Positions 1 through 10,174 of a stretch of DNA of 64,000 bases are shown here, one piece after another (within the stretch, counting starts at the first letter, position 1; the number at the start of each line of letters is the position of its first letter). Position numbers and translations under genes: made by a program. The notes beneath the pieces are model-generated. The model had not been told where the DNA came from and did no database searches. It saw only the letters and a list, made by a program, of their open reading frames with translations. The stretch spans positions 32,326-96,325 of the forward strand of contig PWLM01000046.1 of assembly GCA_003560495.1 (NCBI GenBank), in the 5' to 3' direction. Source of the DNA: Bacillus sp. (in: firmicutes). GTDB taxonomy: Bacteria > Bacillota > Bacilli > Bacillales > Salisediminibacteriaceae.

Positions 1-1497
1 TATGACAATAATCGGCAGTCCCATTAGACCTGAAACAACTTCCAGCGGCTCAAGACCGCCGATATTCATAAGAACGAGTGCCATTGACGTAATAATAACG
101 GCTGCCAGAATACGAAGCTTTCTGGAAGGCTCATATTTACTCATATCTTTCGTACTCGTATACGCTGCAATTGTATATGTCGTCGAATCAAGTGTAGTAG
201 TTAAGAAGATCATAGCTACGATAACAAAAACAGCGAGCGCCATTTCCGGAAATGGCAGTGTAGAAAGTATTTCGGGGATGGCCGGCATCGGCCCCTGATT
301 TTCTACGATTTCAACAGCATCGACTTCTCCAGTAATATATCGGTGCACACCGAGCCCTCCAAGCACCCCCGTAGCAGCCCAGGATAAAAGTGTTGGAGCA
401 AGCAGGTATGTCAAAATCATTTCTTTTATCGTTCTCCCCTGGGAAATTTTCGCGGCAAAAACGCTGTGGAGCATTGCCCACGTAGCGCTGTAGGCAAACC
501 AAAATACCGTATTGCGCTGAATATGATCTGCTTCTCCAGCAGCAAGAGCTCCCGTGTAAAGAGAAATGTCGACATAATTATTCAAAAGAAAAGCGACACT
601 GTCCGTGAAATAATTTAAAATAAAGACGCCCGGTCCTGCAATCATAATAAACAGAGCAAAAAGGCCTGCAAGATACATATTAAATTTACTCAGCCGCTTG
701 ATTCCTTTATCAATACCCACATATGCACTGACGGAAAACATCGCCACCCAGACAAGCGTAATAATAATCGTTAATGTAAACGTTACTTCCATGCCGAATA
801 AGGCAGAAAGATTGTGAGTAACAATAGGTGTTCCAAGCCCAAGTGTGACAGCCGCACCGGAGAGAATGCTCACGAGAAAGAGAATGTCCAGCATTTTCCC
901 TCCCAGACCGTCGGTAAACCGGTCACCGAAAATAACACGCGAGGCTTCCGATATCCGCATCAGCGGACGCTTCTTCACATGAAGAATATACGCCATAGCG
1001 GGGGCAATCATAACAAATATAGCAAACACCTGAAAACTCCACATAAACATACTGTAGGAATTCCCCCACATTAATGCTTCCGAGGAGCCCGGCTCCACTC
1101 CGAATGGCGGGCTTGCTGTTACAGACGCCCACTCCACCATGCCGGTACGCATAATCGTGGAACCTACTCCCATCGCAATTAAAATAGACGCATATTCAAA
1201 CAATGTAAAGCGTGGTTTTTCAGCAGGATCCCCAAGCACAACCTGACCATATTTTGAAAATGACAAATACAGGCCGGCTATAACGAGAATAATTGCATAC
1301 CAAAGATACCCCCAGCTGAATACATCGAGTACAGTATCAAAAGTAAAATTCAGGACAGCCAGTGCCTGATTCTCCAAAGCGGCGAGCGGCACACTGCCTG
1401 CGATCATAATGAGGACGGCAGGTATTAAGATGCGGTAATCAATTAATTTCCCCGCCGGCCTGTCTCCCTTCTTACTTTCCAACTTATCACTGCTCAT
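1..1497 (-). CDS. BCCT family (betaine/carnitine/choline) transporter, partial (3' end beyond left edge)
   Basis: Reverse-strand translation from ATG at 1497 gives MSSDKLESKKGDRPAGKLIDYRILIPAVLIM...GDPAEKPRFTLFEYASILIAMGVG...; GDPxEKPRF and multi-TM pattern typical of BCCT. Open to the left edge. Confidence 0.9.
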   Translation of the reverse strand, partial: MSSDKLESKKGDRPAGKLIDYRILIPAVLIMIAGSVPLAALENQALAVLNFTFDTVLDVFSWGYLWYAIILVIAGLYLSFSKYGQVVLGDPAEKPRFTLFEYASILIAMGVGSTIMRTGMVEWASVTASPPFGVEPGSSEALMWGNSYSMFMWSFQVFAIFVMIAPAMAYILHVKKRPLMRISEASRVIFGDRFTDGLGGKMLDILFLVSILSGAAVTLGLGTPIVTHNLSALFGMEVTFTLTIIITLVWVAMFSVSAYVGIDKGIKRLSKFNMYLAGLFALFIMIAGPGVFILNYFTDSVAFLLNNYVDISLYTGALAAGEADHIQRNTVFWFAYSATWAMLHSVFAAKISQGRTIKEMILTYLLAPTLLSWAATGVLGGLGVHRYITGEVDAVEIVENQGPMPAIPEILSTLPFPEMALAVFVIVAMIFLTTTLDSTTYTIAAYTSTKDMSKYEPSRKLRILAAVIITSMALVLMNIGGLEPLEVVSGLMGLPIIVI

Positions 1498-1854
1498 TCA
1501 TAATTCCCCCTAAAAGCTGGTTCGTTCCCAAGACTTGAAGCCTCGTTTATAAGGGAAATGTTCCAGTTACATCTCATGGCCTATCCTCTATAGTGATACG
1601 CCCTTTCTTATGTATTTCTTCACCCAAGGAAGAGTACGGAACGTTTCCCCGTCCCTATGGGTGTACCCTTTTTTAATAAGTTAACACCTTTTATTCCTAT
1701 TTTTCACGGTTGAATTTATTAACTTATAGGTAAACTGTTATCGATTTTTAAAATCAATGCAGTAATCTGAGTAAAATAATGGATAATGCCAGTCCTTTCA
1801 GGAAGCAGAAGGCACGTACATTCCTCAGCAGTACTTACCAGGCCGGCACGAAAT

Positions 1855-1877
1855 CAAGCCGCCATTAAGGCGGCTTG
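1855..1877 (-). terminator. Stem-loop caagccgccattaaggcggcttg downstream of tyrS
   Basis: Perfect inverted repeat read directly; about 75 bp beyond the tyrS stop. Confidence 0.6.
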
Positions 1878-1879
1878 TC

Positions 1880-1925
1880 ATAGTCTTGAATAAGTCTTGT
1901 TCCTGCAATAATTGTTCCAGCAATT
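1880..1925 (+). mobile_element. Decayed left-end fragment of the terminator-associated repeat (relic E)
   Basis: gaataagtcttgttcctgcaataattgttccag resembles the left end of the intact copies (gattaagtcttgatttcagaataattcttccag), immediately adjacent to the tyrS terminator hairpin. Confidence 0.55.
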
Positions 1926-1950
1926 GATGAAGCGGCAAATTCAAATATTT

Positions 1951-3246
1951 TTAATTAGTTTCTGCGTTATTAGTTTTCCATTTAATAAGAAAGAACTTCT
2001 TTTTCCCGCGGCGGATAATAGTAAACGCACCTTCCAGTTTATCTTCCTCCCCGACCACTTTGTCGAGTTCCTGGCATCTTTCTCCATTAACATAAACTGC
2101 TCCGTTTTTTACATCCTCTCTCGCTTGTCGTTTAGACGTGACAATTTTTGACTCTACAAGAAGATCGACAAGGCTGATTTCCTGCGATGCAGGCGCATAC
2201 GAAGGAACATCTTTAAATCCCTGCAGGACTTCGTCAGCAGTGAGAGATTTGATATCCCCCCGTCCAAAAAGAGCATGGGTAATGTTTTCCGCCTGCTTCA
2301 GAGACTCCTCCCCGTGCACAAAGGAAGTAAGTTCCTGCGCAAGACGGCGCTGTGCGGCTCTTTCATGCGGCCGTTCGGCCAGTTCGGTTTCCAGTGACTC
2401 TATCTCTTCTTTGGAAAGGAACGTAAAATACTTTAGAAACTTGATTACGTCGCTGTCTTCTGTATTCAGAAGAAACTGATAAAACTCGTATGGGGACGTC
2501 TTCTCTGCGTCCAGCCATACAGCGCCCCCTTCCGTTTTGCCGAATTTCTGGCCGTCCGCTTTTGTTACGAGCGGGATAGTGAAACCGAAAGCCGGCTCCC
2601 GTGCTCCTTCTTCCGTCCCGTACATACGGCGGATAAGTTCCAGCCCTGCAGTAATGTTTCCCCACTGATCGCTACCGCCGATCTGAAGTTTAATTCCGTA
2701 TTTTTTATGAAGATAGTAAAAATCCAGTGACTGCAGAATCTGATACGTAAACTCCGTAAATGAAATTCCACTCTGTATACGGGATTCTACGGATTCTTTT
2801 GCAAGCATATAGTTTACGCTGAAATGCTTCCCTGTATCACGCAGAAAATCAATAACTGACATTTCCCCGATCCAGTCATAGTTATTTACGAGAACTGCTG
2901 CATACTCGCCTTCGAAATCCATAAAACGCTCCAGCTGTTCCTTAATTCTGCTGCTGAAGTGTTCTACGACGTTCTGCTCATTTAATGAACGCTCCGCACT
3001 CTTTCCGCTCGGATCACCAATCAGACCGGTCGCTCCTCCTACAAGGGGATAAGGTTTGTGCCCGGCGAGCTGAAAGCGCCGCAGTGTAATAATGGTAAGA
3101 AGATGTCCAATATGCAGACTGTCCCCGGTCGGATCAAAGCCGCAGTAAAGTTTAACAGATTCCTTGTCCATCAAATCTTTCAGTCCATTTTCGTCTGTCA
3201 CCTGGTTAACAAGTCCCCGGTATTTCAATTCTTCCAAAAGTTTCAT
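1951..3246 (-). CDS. tyrS: Tyrosyl-tRNA synthetase
   Basis: 431 aa; HIGH-like HIGHLLTIITLRRFQ and KFGKTEGGAVWLD (KFGKS-like) motifs, C-terminal S4 domain; T-box leader upstream. Confidence 0.97.
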   Translation of the reverse strand: MKLLEELKYRGLVNQVTDENGLKDLMDKESVKLYCGFDPTGDSLHIGHLLTIITLRRFQLAGHKPYPLVGGATGLIGDPSGKSAERSLNEQNVVEHFSSRIKEQLERFMDFEGEYAAVLVNNYDWIGEMSVIDFLRDTGKHFSVNYMLAKESVESRIQSGISFTEFTYQILQSLDFYYLHKKYGIKLQIGGSDQWGNITAGLELIRRMYGTEEGAREPAFGFTIPLVTKADGQKFGKTEGGAVWLDAEKTSPYEFYQFLLNTEDSDVIKFLKYFTFLSKEEIESLETELAERPHERAAQRRLAQELTSFVHGEESLKQAENITHALFGRGDIKSLTADEVLQGFKDVPSYAPASQEISLVDLLVESKIVTSKRQAREDVKNGAVYVNGERCQELDKVVGEEDKLEGAFTIIRRGKKKFFLIKWKTNNAETN

Positions 3247-3454
3247 TCTTTATACCTCCATTTTCAATTGAAAAATTATACATATTTTAAAACGGTTCTA
3301 TCGTAAGTCCCTGTTGTCATAACGGAAAACTGCGCGGTCGATAAAAAGCTTTTCCACTTTCAGAATACAGCTCTGTTATTATCCACATTTTTATCAGGAA
3401 AACTTCACTGCAGACTTACGTAAAGAGGACTGATTCTTTAACAAAGCCCACTAA

Positions 3455-3715
3455 AAAAGCCCCCTGTCGTTGGACAAGGGACGATTATTACCGTGGTACC
3501 ACCCAGTTTTGAGAAAAAAATTTCTCCGCTCTGCCGTTTAACGCCCGGAACGCGCCTTTCATTTCTGAAAGGAAGCTCAAAGACCGTAATTCACTGACAC
3601 CTCTGTACTGGTTCGCATCAACCACCAGCTTTCTGCAACAGGGAAGTATACAGCTACTTTATCTTTTCATCGCTGAATGCTATTTATCTTTATTATTTCT
3701 ATCACAAAAAATGTT
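3455..3715 (-). promoter_or_regulatory. T-box leader of tyrS
   Basis: Reverse complement contains the T-box signature tgggtggtaccacg followed by terminator stem cccttgtccaacgacaggggg and a T run; candidate UAC specifier in gtgaattacggtc. Confidence 0.9.
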
Positions 3716-3805
3716 TTTCTGTCAAGATTACCTTCCCTTTACTTTCCTTCACTGCTTATATGTTATAATATAGGGTGATATTGCTATAATTAAGGGGGTT
3801 TCCAT

Positions 3806-6800
3806 GTGAGTAAAGGGTCATCTTCATGGAAGAATATATTTCATAAGGAAGGAACATCTGGAGTCACGAAAGGATTTCGTGTTACATCTGCAGTTGTCTG
3901 GAATCTGGTGCTGGTTATATTTGTAATCGGGCTTATCGGTGTGGCGTTTGCAGGCGGAGCCGGGGCAGGCTATTTTGCCTCGCTCGTTCAGGATGAACCG
4001 ATACGCGATTATGAAGAACTACACACCGAAATTTATGATTTTGAAGAAGCTTCGGAAGTTTATTTTGCAGACAATGAATACTTAGGAGATCTCGTTGCTC
4101 CTTTGGAACGCCGGGAAGTTTCGCTGGACGAAGTCTCGGATAATCTTATTAACGCTATTATTGCAACAGAAGACGAATACTTTTTTGAACATGAAGGAAT
4201 TGTGCCGAAAGCACTGATGCGGGCAGTGATGCAGGACTTCTCCAACGCAGCAACGCAGACTGGAGGAAGTACGCTCACACAGCAGCTTGTAAAAAACCAG
4301 GTACTTTCCAGTGAAGTTACCCACGATAGAAAAGCCGTAGAAATTCTACTCGCCATGCGTGTTGAACGATTCATGGATAAAGAAGATATTCTGGAAGCCT
4401 ACCTGAACGTAGTACCTTTTGGACGTAATGCTTCCGGTGTTCAGATCGCCGGTGCCCAGGCCGCTGCCGAAGGAATTTTTGACACGGAGGTATCTGAATT
4501 AACTATCCCTCAATCGGCATTTATTGCAGGACTTCCGCAGAGCCCCTTCGCCTATACGCCATTTACAAACGATGCAGAGCAGAAGGAATCAATCGAAGCC
4601 GGCACCAATCGTATGGGCACAGTATTACGCCGTATGAAAGACAGCGGCTATATCGATGAGGAACAATATGAAGAAGCGCTGAACTATGATATTCGCCAAG
4701 ACTTCGCAGAACCTCAGCCTTCCAGTCTGGACGAATACCCTTATATAGTAGACGCTGCCCGGGAAAAAGCCCACGGAATCATCATGAACCACTTGATGGA
4801 GGAAGACGATGTAGTACTTGAAGAAATTGAAGATGAAGACTACCGTGCCCTCGTGAGAAGCCGATATAATGAGGCCGCAGAGGAAGAACTCCAGCAGGGT
4901 GGATTCGAAATTCATACGACTATCCATAAAGATATTTACGATGCACAGCAGGAAGCAGTTGAAAACTTTGACCACTTCGCTCCAAACCAGACTGCCATGA
5001 TCGAAGTTGGCGAAGAAGGGGAAGAAGAAGAAGTAGAAATGGAATTTATGGAACAGACCGGTGCGGTCATGATCGACAATCGTACAGGTGGTATTATCAG
5101 TTTTGTCGCCGGCCGCGATTATGAGGAAAGCAATTTCAACCGTGCCACAGGTAACATGCGCCGCCACACTGGTTCTACAATGAAATCCCTGCTCACCTAC
5201 GCTGTAGGTTTCGAAACGGGATCACTTCAGCCGGGGTACATTACGGCAGACATTCCTTACGACTACGAAGCCGATGAATTCGATGAGGACCCGGCCAACG
5301 AAGTGTCCAACTTTGATAACAGCCATTCAGGTCTTATTACAGTGCGCGAAGCACTTTCCCGTTCGAGAAACGTACCTGCGGTAAGAGAAATGAGCTTTAT
5401 TGATCACGACACAGCAAGAGAGGCACTTATCAATTATGGATTTGAGCCTTATATGGGTGGAGATGAAGGTATCCCTTACCAGTCTACAGCTCTTGGAACA
5501 CTCGGAATGAACGTAGAAGCTAACACAAGTGCTTTTTCCACCTTCGGTAATGACGGAAAGCGAAAAGAATCCTACATGGTGGAGCGTATTGTAGATTCCA
5601 ACGGCGAGACTATTTTCGAAGAGAACGCGGAAGATGAAATAGAGATTCTTTCGGAAGAAACAAATTACTTGATGATTGACGTTATGCGGGACGTAATGGA
5701 ATCCGGTCTTGGTACCGCTCCACAGCTCCCTGGATTTCTTGACTTCGAATCAGATCTTGCCGGGAAAACCGGTACAAGTAACGAAACGCGGGACGCCTGG
5801 TTTGTCGGTCTTAACCCGAATGTTACGATGGGAATATGGGTAGGTTATGATACAGAACAGATTCCTGTACCGCAGGAACATGACGGCATCTCCTACGGTC
5901 CACGAACCCAGATGCTCTGGGCAGAACTCGCTAACGCAGCCTACGACGTGAACGATACGCTGATGGCACCGGAAGAAGAGTTCCAGCAGCCGGATGGAGT
6001 AGTAGAAGAAGAAGTGTGCGGGGTCTCCGGAATGGCACCAACTGAACGATGTGAAGATGCCGGACTGGTAACAACAGACCTCTTCAATGAAGAATTCGCA
6101 CCTTCAGAAGACGGTGATGATGATATGATCGATTACGTGCAGATTGATGGAGACAATTACCTTGCTCTTGACAGCACACCTTCTGAGTTTACACGAAGTG
6201 GTGTAGCGATGCTGGATGAACGATTTGACTTTTCATCAGATGACCTTTCTGAGTACCTTCCTTCTGATTGGGATGATCTTGCTTCAGCCAGTGAAGAAGC
6301 TCCGGACAACGGCCGCACACCAAGTACTATGCCGGACATTGACAGCGGCTCCTCTTCCATCTCATGGGATGCCCATCCGGATGAAGAAGTGATTGGCTAC
6401 CGGGTATACCACGCTTCCAGTGAAGGCGGAAGCTTTTCTGAAGTAGAAAGTGTACGCTGGGATGAAGATTTTTCTTACTCCGGCAGTTCGGGAGCCTATC
6501 GTGTAACAGCAGTGGACGTTGCCGGCCGGGAATCGAGTCCGAGTAATTCTGTAACCGTTGGATCAGGCTCTACCGACAGCGACGACGATGAGTCTGATGA
6601 AAATACAGGAAGTAATGATGAAGATACAACCGATAATACTTCCAATAACTATGATGAAAACGACAACAGTGCAGCAACAGACGATGAATCCAATGATAAC
6701 AATTCGGACAACAATAACGGTTCGAACGATAATGCAGAAAACAACAACCAGGAAAATAATGCCGGGACTGATAACACCCCGGCAGACACTGGTTCAAACA

Positions 6801-7402
6801 ATGACAGCTCCAACAACAACTCCGGCAATGACGCCGGCGGTAACAATAATGCCGGGGGCAATAACAACAACTCCGGCAATGACGCCGGCGGTAACAATAA
6901 TGCCGGGGGCAATAACAACAACTCCGGTAATGAGGCCGGCAGCAACAATGCCGGGGGCAATAACAACAACTCCGGCAATGACGCCGGCGGTAATAATGCC
7001 GGGGGCAATAACAACAACTCCGGCAATGACGCCGGCGGTAACAATGCCGGGGGCAATAACAACAACTCCGGCAATGACGCCGGCAGTAACAATGCCGATA
7101 GCACTAACAACAACTCCGGCAATGACGCCGGCAGCAACAATGCCGGGGGCAATAACAACAACTCCGGCAATGACGCCGGCAGCAACAATGCCGATAGCAC
7201 TAACAACAACTCCGGCAATGACGCCGGCGGCAGTAACAATGCCGATAGCACTAACAACAACTCCGGCAACGAGGCCGACGGCAATAATGCCAGTAGCAGT
7301 AACAACAACTCCGGCAATGAGGCCGACGGCAACAATTCCAACAATAACTCCGACAATACTTCTACCAATAACTCCAATAATAACTCCAACAACAACGAAT
7401 AA
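3806..7402 (+). CDS. PBP1A-type bifunctional penicillin-binding protein (GT51 transglycosylase + transpeptidase) with FN3-like domain and long Asn/Gly/Ser-rich repetitive tail
   Basis: 1198 aa; ATEDEYFFEHEGIVPKA, GGSTLTQQLVKN (GT51), TGSTMKSL (SxxK), SRSRN (SxN) and AGKTGTSNETRDAWFVG (KTGT). GTG start overlapping ATGTGA. Confidence 0.95.
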   Translation: MSKGSSSWKNIFHKEGTSGVTKGFRVTSAVVWNLVLVIFVIGLIGVAFAGGAGAGYFASLVQDEPIRDYEELHTEIYDFEEASEVYFADNEYLGDLVAPLERREVSLDEVSDNLINAIIATEDEYFFEHEGIVPKALMRAVMQDFSNAATQTGGSTLTQQLVKNQVLSSEVTHDRKAVEILLAMRVERFMDKEDILEAYLNVVPFGRNASGVQIAGAQAAAEGIFDTEVSELTIPQSAFIAGLPQSPFAYTPFTNDAEQKESIEAGTNRMGTVLRRMKDSGYIDEEQYEEALNYDIRQDFAEPQPSSLDEYPYIVDAAREKAHGIIMNHLMEEDDVVLEEIEDEDYRALVRSRYNEAAEEELQQGGFEIHTTIHKDIYDAQQEAVENFDHFAPNQTAMIEVGEEGEEEEVEMEFMEQTGAVMIDNRTGGIISFVAGRDYEESNFNRATGNMRRHTGSTMKSLLTYAVGFETGSLQPGYITADIPYDYEADEFDEDPANEVSNFDNSHSGLITVREALSRSRNVPAVREMSFIDHDTAREALINYGFEPYMGGDEGIPYQSTALGTLGMNVEANTSAFSTFGNDGKRKESYMVERIVDSNGETIFEENAEDEIEILSEETNYLMIDVMRDVMESGLGTAPQLPGFLDFESDLAGKTGTSNETRDAWFVGLNPNVTMGIWVGYDTEQIPVPQEHDGISYGPRTQMLWAELANAAYDVNDTLMAPEEEFQQPDGVVEEEVCGVSGMAPTERCEDAGLVTTDLFNEEFAPSEDGDDDMIDYVQIDGDNYLALDSTPSEFTRSGVAMLDERFDFSSDDLSEYLPSDWDDLASASEEAPDNGRTPSTMPDIDSGSSSISWDAHPDEEVIGYRVYHASSEGGSFSEVESVRWDEDFSYSGSSGAYRVTAVDVAGRESSPSNSVTVGSGSTDSDDDESDENTGSNDEDTTDNTSNNYDENDNSAATDDESNDNNSDNNNGSNDNAENNNQENNAGTDNTPADTGSNNDSSNNNSGNDAGGNNNAGGNNNNSGNDAGGNNNAGGNNNNSGNEAGSNNAGGNNNNSGNDAGGNNAGGNNNNSGNDAGGNNAGGNNNNSGNDAGSNNADSTNNNSGNDAGSNNAGGNNNNSGNDAGSNNADSTNNNSGNDAGGSNNADSTNNNSGNEADGNNASSSNNNSGNEADGNNSNNNSDNTSTNNSNNNSNNNE
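6810..7340 (+). repeat. In-frame minisatellite, about 11 units of about 45-51 bp encoding NNNNSGN(D/E)AG(G/S)NNAGG-type repeats
   Basis: Unit aataacaacaactccggcaatgacgccggcggtaacaatgccgggggc repeated with small variations inside the PBP ORF. Confidence 0.95.
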
Positions 7403-7407
7403 ATTTA

Positions 7408-7450
7408 AAGCAGTTCCCCCGGTCTTCCACCTCAGGGGAACTGCTTTTTT
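7408..7450 (+). terminator. Intrinsic terminator after the PBP gene
   Basis: agcagttcccccggtcttccacctcaggggaactgctttttt: inverted repeat plus T run. Confidence 0.85.
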
Positions 7451-7638
7451 ATATTCTATAAAAAGAAGCTTCTCTGCAAAACCGGCAGATCCAAGGGCAG
7501 CACGCAATACACTTTAATATTTACACCTGTTTGTGCAGACAAGTTTTATCAATAAACTCCCTCCCTTGCCATTATTTCTGCAGAATGGATAGGAGCGTAT
7601 TCCATTCTATGGTATATTAGACATATCAATGTGGGAAA

Positions 7639-8286
7639 GTGGGGATGGCTTTGAAACATAAAAAAACGTTTCATTCGATCGAACACACCGGCAGGGACGG
7701 CAGAAAATTCACAATTGCCGGGCCTTTATCTACAGAAACTATTGAAAGCGCTGCCTTTGATGAGGGGTTGAAAGCGTTCCGTACTCCTGAGAAGCAGCAT
7801 GAAGCACTCGTTAATGTAGCAAAACTTGAAGAAAGCCGGATCATCGCAGCTATGGAAGATAACACGATTGTCGGCTACGCTGTCTACCTTTATCCGGATG
7901 AAGTGGAGAGATGGTCACAGTACCGTTTTGACAATTTGATTGAACTCGGAGCTATCGAAGTTTCCAGAGATTTCCGAGGTCATTCACTGGCGAAAGAGAT
8001 TCTTAAAGTTTCAATGATGGATGAATCGGTGGAGGATTACATTATTATTACTACAGAATACTACTGGCACTGGGATTTGCGGAGCACTGGACTGTCAATC
8101 TGGGAATACCGTGATATTATGGAAAAAGTTATGAATTCCGGCGGGCTGATATGGTACGCTACAGATGACCCCGAAATCAGTTCTCACCCTGCCAATTGTC
8201 TCATGGCCAGAATAGGCAGCCGTGTTTCCAATGAGTCGGTGCATGAATTTGACAGGGTTCGTTTTCGCAACCGCTACATGATTTAA
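7639..8286 (+). CDS. acuA: Acetoin utilization protein AcuA-like GNAT acetyltransferase
   Basis: 215 aa, AcuA-like sequence, followed directly by acuB and acuC. Alternative ATG start at 7645. Confidence 0.9.
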   Translation: MGMALKHKKTFHSIEHTGRDGRKFTIAGPLSTETIESAAFDEGLKAFRTPEKQHEALVNVAKLEESRIIAAMEDNTIVGYAVYLYPDEVERWSQYRFDNLIELGAIEVSRDFRGHSLAKEILKVSMMDESVEDYIIITTEYYWHWDLRSTGLSIWEYRDIMEKVMNSGGLIWYATDDPEISSHPANCLMARIGSRVSNESVHEFDRVRFRNRYMI

Positions 8287-8311
8287 TAACATGAAAAGAG
8301 GTGCTTACCGT

Positions 8312-8917
8312 ATGCGTGTGGAGGAAGTAATGCAGCGTGATATTATATCCATCGTACCAACAGATACTGTCGGTCACGCCGTATCTTTAATGCTTGAAAA
8401 CAAAGTCCGGCATCTGCCGGTCGTTTCAATTGAAACAGAAGAATTAACCGGCATAGTATCCAACAGAGATCTACGGGCCCTGGATCCTCAGATCATAATT
8501 CAAGAAGTAATGATAGAAAACGTACATACAGCTTTTCCCGGGGACTTCGTGGAGGAAGCTGCCTATATGATGCTTGAAAACAAAATTCACTGTCTTCCGG
8601 TAATGGACGAAGATAACGTAATCGGTATGCTGACAGATACTGACCTCCTTCGTACACTCGTAAAATTAACAGGCTCTGACCGCCCGACATCCCGGGTGGA
8701 AGTCGACGTACCTGATGAAAGCGGGCAGCTCTCCCAGCTGACAACTATAGCAAAGGACTATAAAATGAATATTCAAAGTATTTTTGCTATTCCTTCTGAA
8801 CAGGATCGTATGCGTATTGTCATGAGAATGCAGACAATCAACCCCCACTCTTTCGTACAGGAACTTAAACATCAAGGCTACGTACTAATCTGGCCGAAAG
8901 AACCGGAGATGAGATAA
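8312..8917 (+). CDS. acuB: AcuB-like protein, CBS domain pair + ACT-like
   Basis: MRVEEVMQRDIISIVPTDTVGHAVSLMLENKVRHLPVV; CBS pair; start chosen at internal ATG 8312 (ORF opens at 8291). Confidence 0.9.
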   Translation: MRVEEVMQRDIISIVPTDTVGHAVSLMLENKVRHLPVVSIETEELTGIVSNRDLRALDPQIIIQEVMIENVHTAFPGDFVEEAAYMMLENKIHCLPVMDEDNVIGMLTDTDLLRTLVKLTGSDRPTSRVEVDVPDESGQLSQLTTIAKDYKMNIQSIFAIPSEQDRMRIVMRMQTINPHSFVQELKHQGYVLIWPKEPEMR

Positions 8918-8918
8918 T

Positions 8919-10079
8919 ATGAAAAACGAAGCAGCATTTATATTTTCCGAAGAACAGCTTGGATACAAGTTTCACGATGACCACCCGTTTAATCAGCATC
9001 GTCTGACGATCACTAATGATCTTCTTTTTAAAACGGGTGCTTTAAAACAGGAAGATATTACTCCTGCCCGGATGGCTACGGTGGACGAACTGCTTCTCGT
9101 ACACGATGAAGAGTTTGTTTCCGCTGTTATTAGTGCTACCGAAGGGCAGCAGAAATCCGCATACAAAACTAAATTTGGTATTGGAACCGAAGATACACCG
9201 GTATTTCCGATGATGCACGACGCTGCGTCCTGGCTGGTAGGCGGAACGCTTCAAGCTGCCGATCTCGTTTTTCAGCATGGCTATAAACATGCTCTGAATC
9301 TCGGCGGCGGCCTTCATCACGGGTTCCGGGGAAAAGCTTCCGGCTTTTGTATTTATAACGACAGCTCTATCGCCATAGAATATATGAAGCAGAAATACGG
9401 CGTCCGCGTATTATACATTGATACCGATGCCCACCATGGAGACGGCGTGCAGTGGGCTTTCTACGATGATCCGGAAGTGTGTACACTTTCCTTTCATGAA
9501 AGCGGCCGCTTCCTTTTCCCAGGAACCGGTCATTCGTCCGAAAGGGGACACGGGGAGGGATATGGTACCGCATTCAATGTTCCTTTTGAAGCTTTTTCAG
9601 AAGACGATACAATGCTCCAGTCTTACGAAACCGTCATGCGTCAGGTTATTGAATCTTTTAGACCGGATGTTATTTTAACGCAGAATGGCGCCGATGCCCA
9701 TTACTTCGACCCTCTTACCCACCTGTGCGGCACGCTCAATTTTTTTCACGAAATACCGAGGCTTGCTCACCAGCTTGCCCACGAGTACTGTGATGGACGA
9801 TGGATTGCCGTCGGAGGCGGAGGTTACGATATATGGAGAGTTGTACCAAGAGCATGGTCCAGTGTCTGGCTGGAAATGAGTGAGCAGACCCACATTCGTA
9901 AAGACCCGATTCCGGAATCCTGGCTGCAGAGCTGGCAGGAGGAGTCCCCCGTTAAACTTCCTGATAAATGGGATGATCCACCCGGCTTGTATCCTCAGAT
10001 CCCGCGCAAAAAAGAAATTGATCAGAAAAATGCCCGTACAGTAAAGCAGGCCTTAAAGTTTCTTTCAAAACAGCCATAA
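8919..10079 (+). CDS. acuC: AcuC, class I histone-deacetylase-like deacetylase
   Basis: YIDTDAHHGDGVQWAFYDDPEV and GGGGYD motifs; operon context. Confidence 0.95.
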   Translation: MKNEAAFIFSEEQLGYKFHDDHPFNQHRLTITNDLLFKTGALKQEDITPARMATVDELLLVHDEEFVSAVISATEGQQKSAYKTKFGIGTEDTPVFPMMHDAASWLVGGTLQAADLVFQHGYKHALNLGGGLHHGFRGKASGFCIYNDSSIAIEYMKQKYGVRVLYIDTDAHHGDGVQWAFYDDPEVCTLSFHESGRFLFPGTGHSSERGHGEGYGTAFNVPFEAFSEDDTMLQSYETVMRQVIESFRPDVILTQNGADAHYFDPLTHLCGTLNFFHEIPRLAHQLAHEYCDGRWIAVGGGGYDIWRVVPRAWSSVWLEMSEQTHIRKDPIPESWLQSWQEESPVKLPDKWDDPPGLYPQIPRKKEIDQKNARTVKQALKFLSKQP

Positions 10080-10085
10080 AGAAAC

Positions 10086-10122
10086 AAGCCGGCCTTATCG
10101 ATGATATCGATAAGGCCGGCTT
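10086..10122. terminator. Bidirectional terminator between convergent acuC and mtnN
   Basis: aagccggccttatcgat-gat-atcgataaggccggctt: 17-bp perfect stem. Confidence 0.8.
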
Positions 10123-10174
10123 CAGGATGGTTAATAAAGCGGTTTAAGCGCCTGACAGAAGCAGCATTTGAAAG

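Noticed and set aside
6810-7340. Regular repeats considered as a CRISPR array
   Set aside because: Repeats are contiguous, in frame in a coding sequence, without unique spacers.
6558-7517. Long ORFs in other frames over the PBP repeat tail (6558-7517 +, 6649-7395 -, 6794-7507 -)
   Set aside because: Artefacts of repeat DNA lacking stop codons; low-complexity products (TTTPAMTPAA, ELLLLPPALL, VIAPGIVTAGVIAGVV) and overlap with a clear PBP gene.
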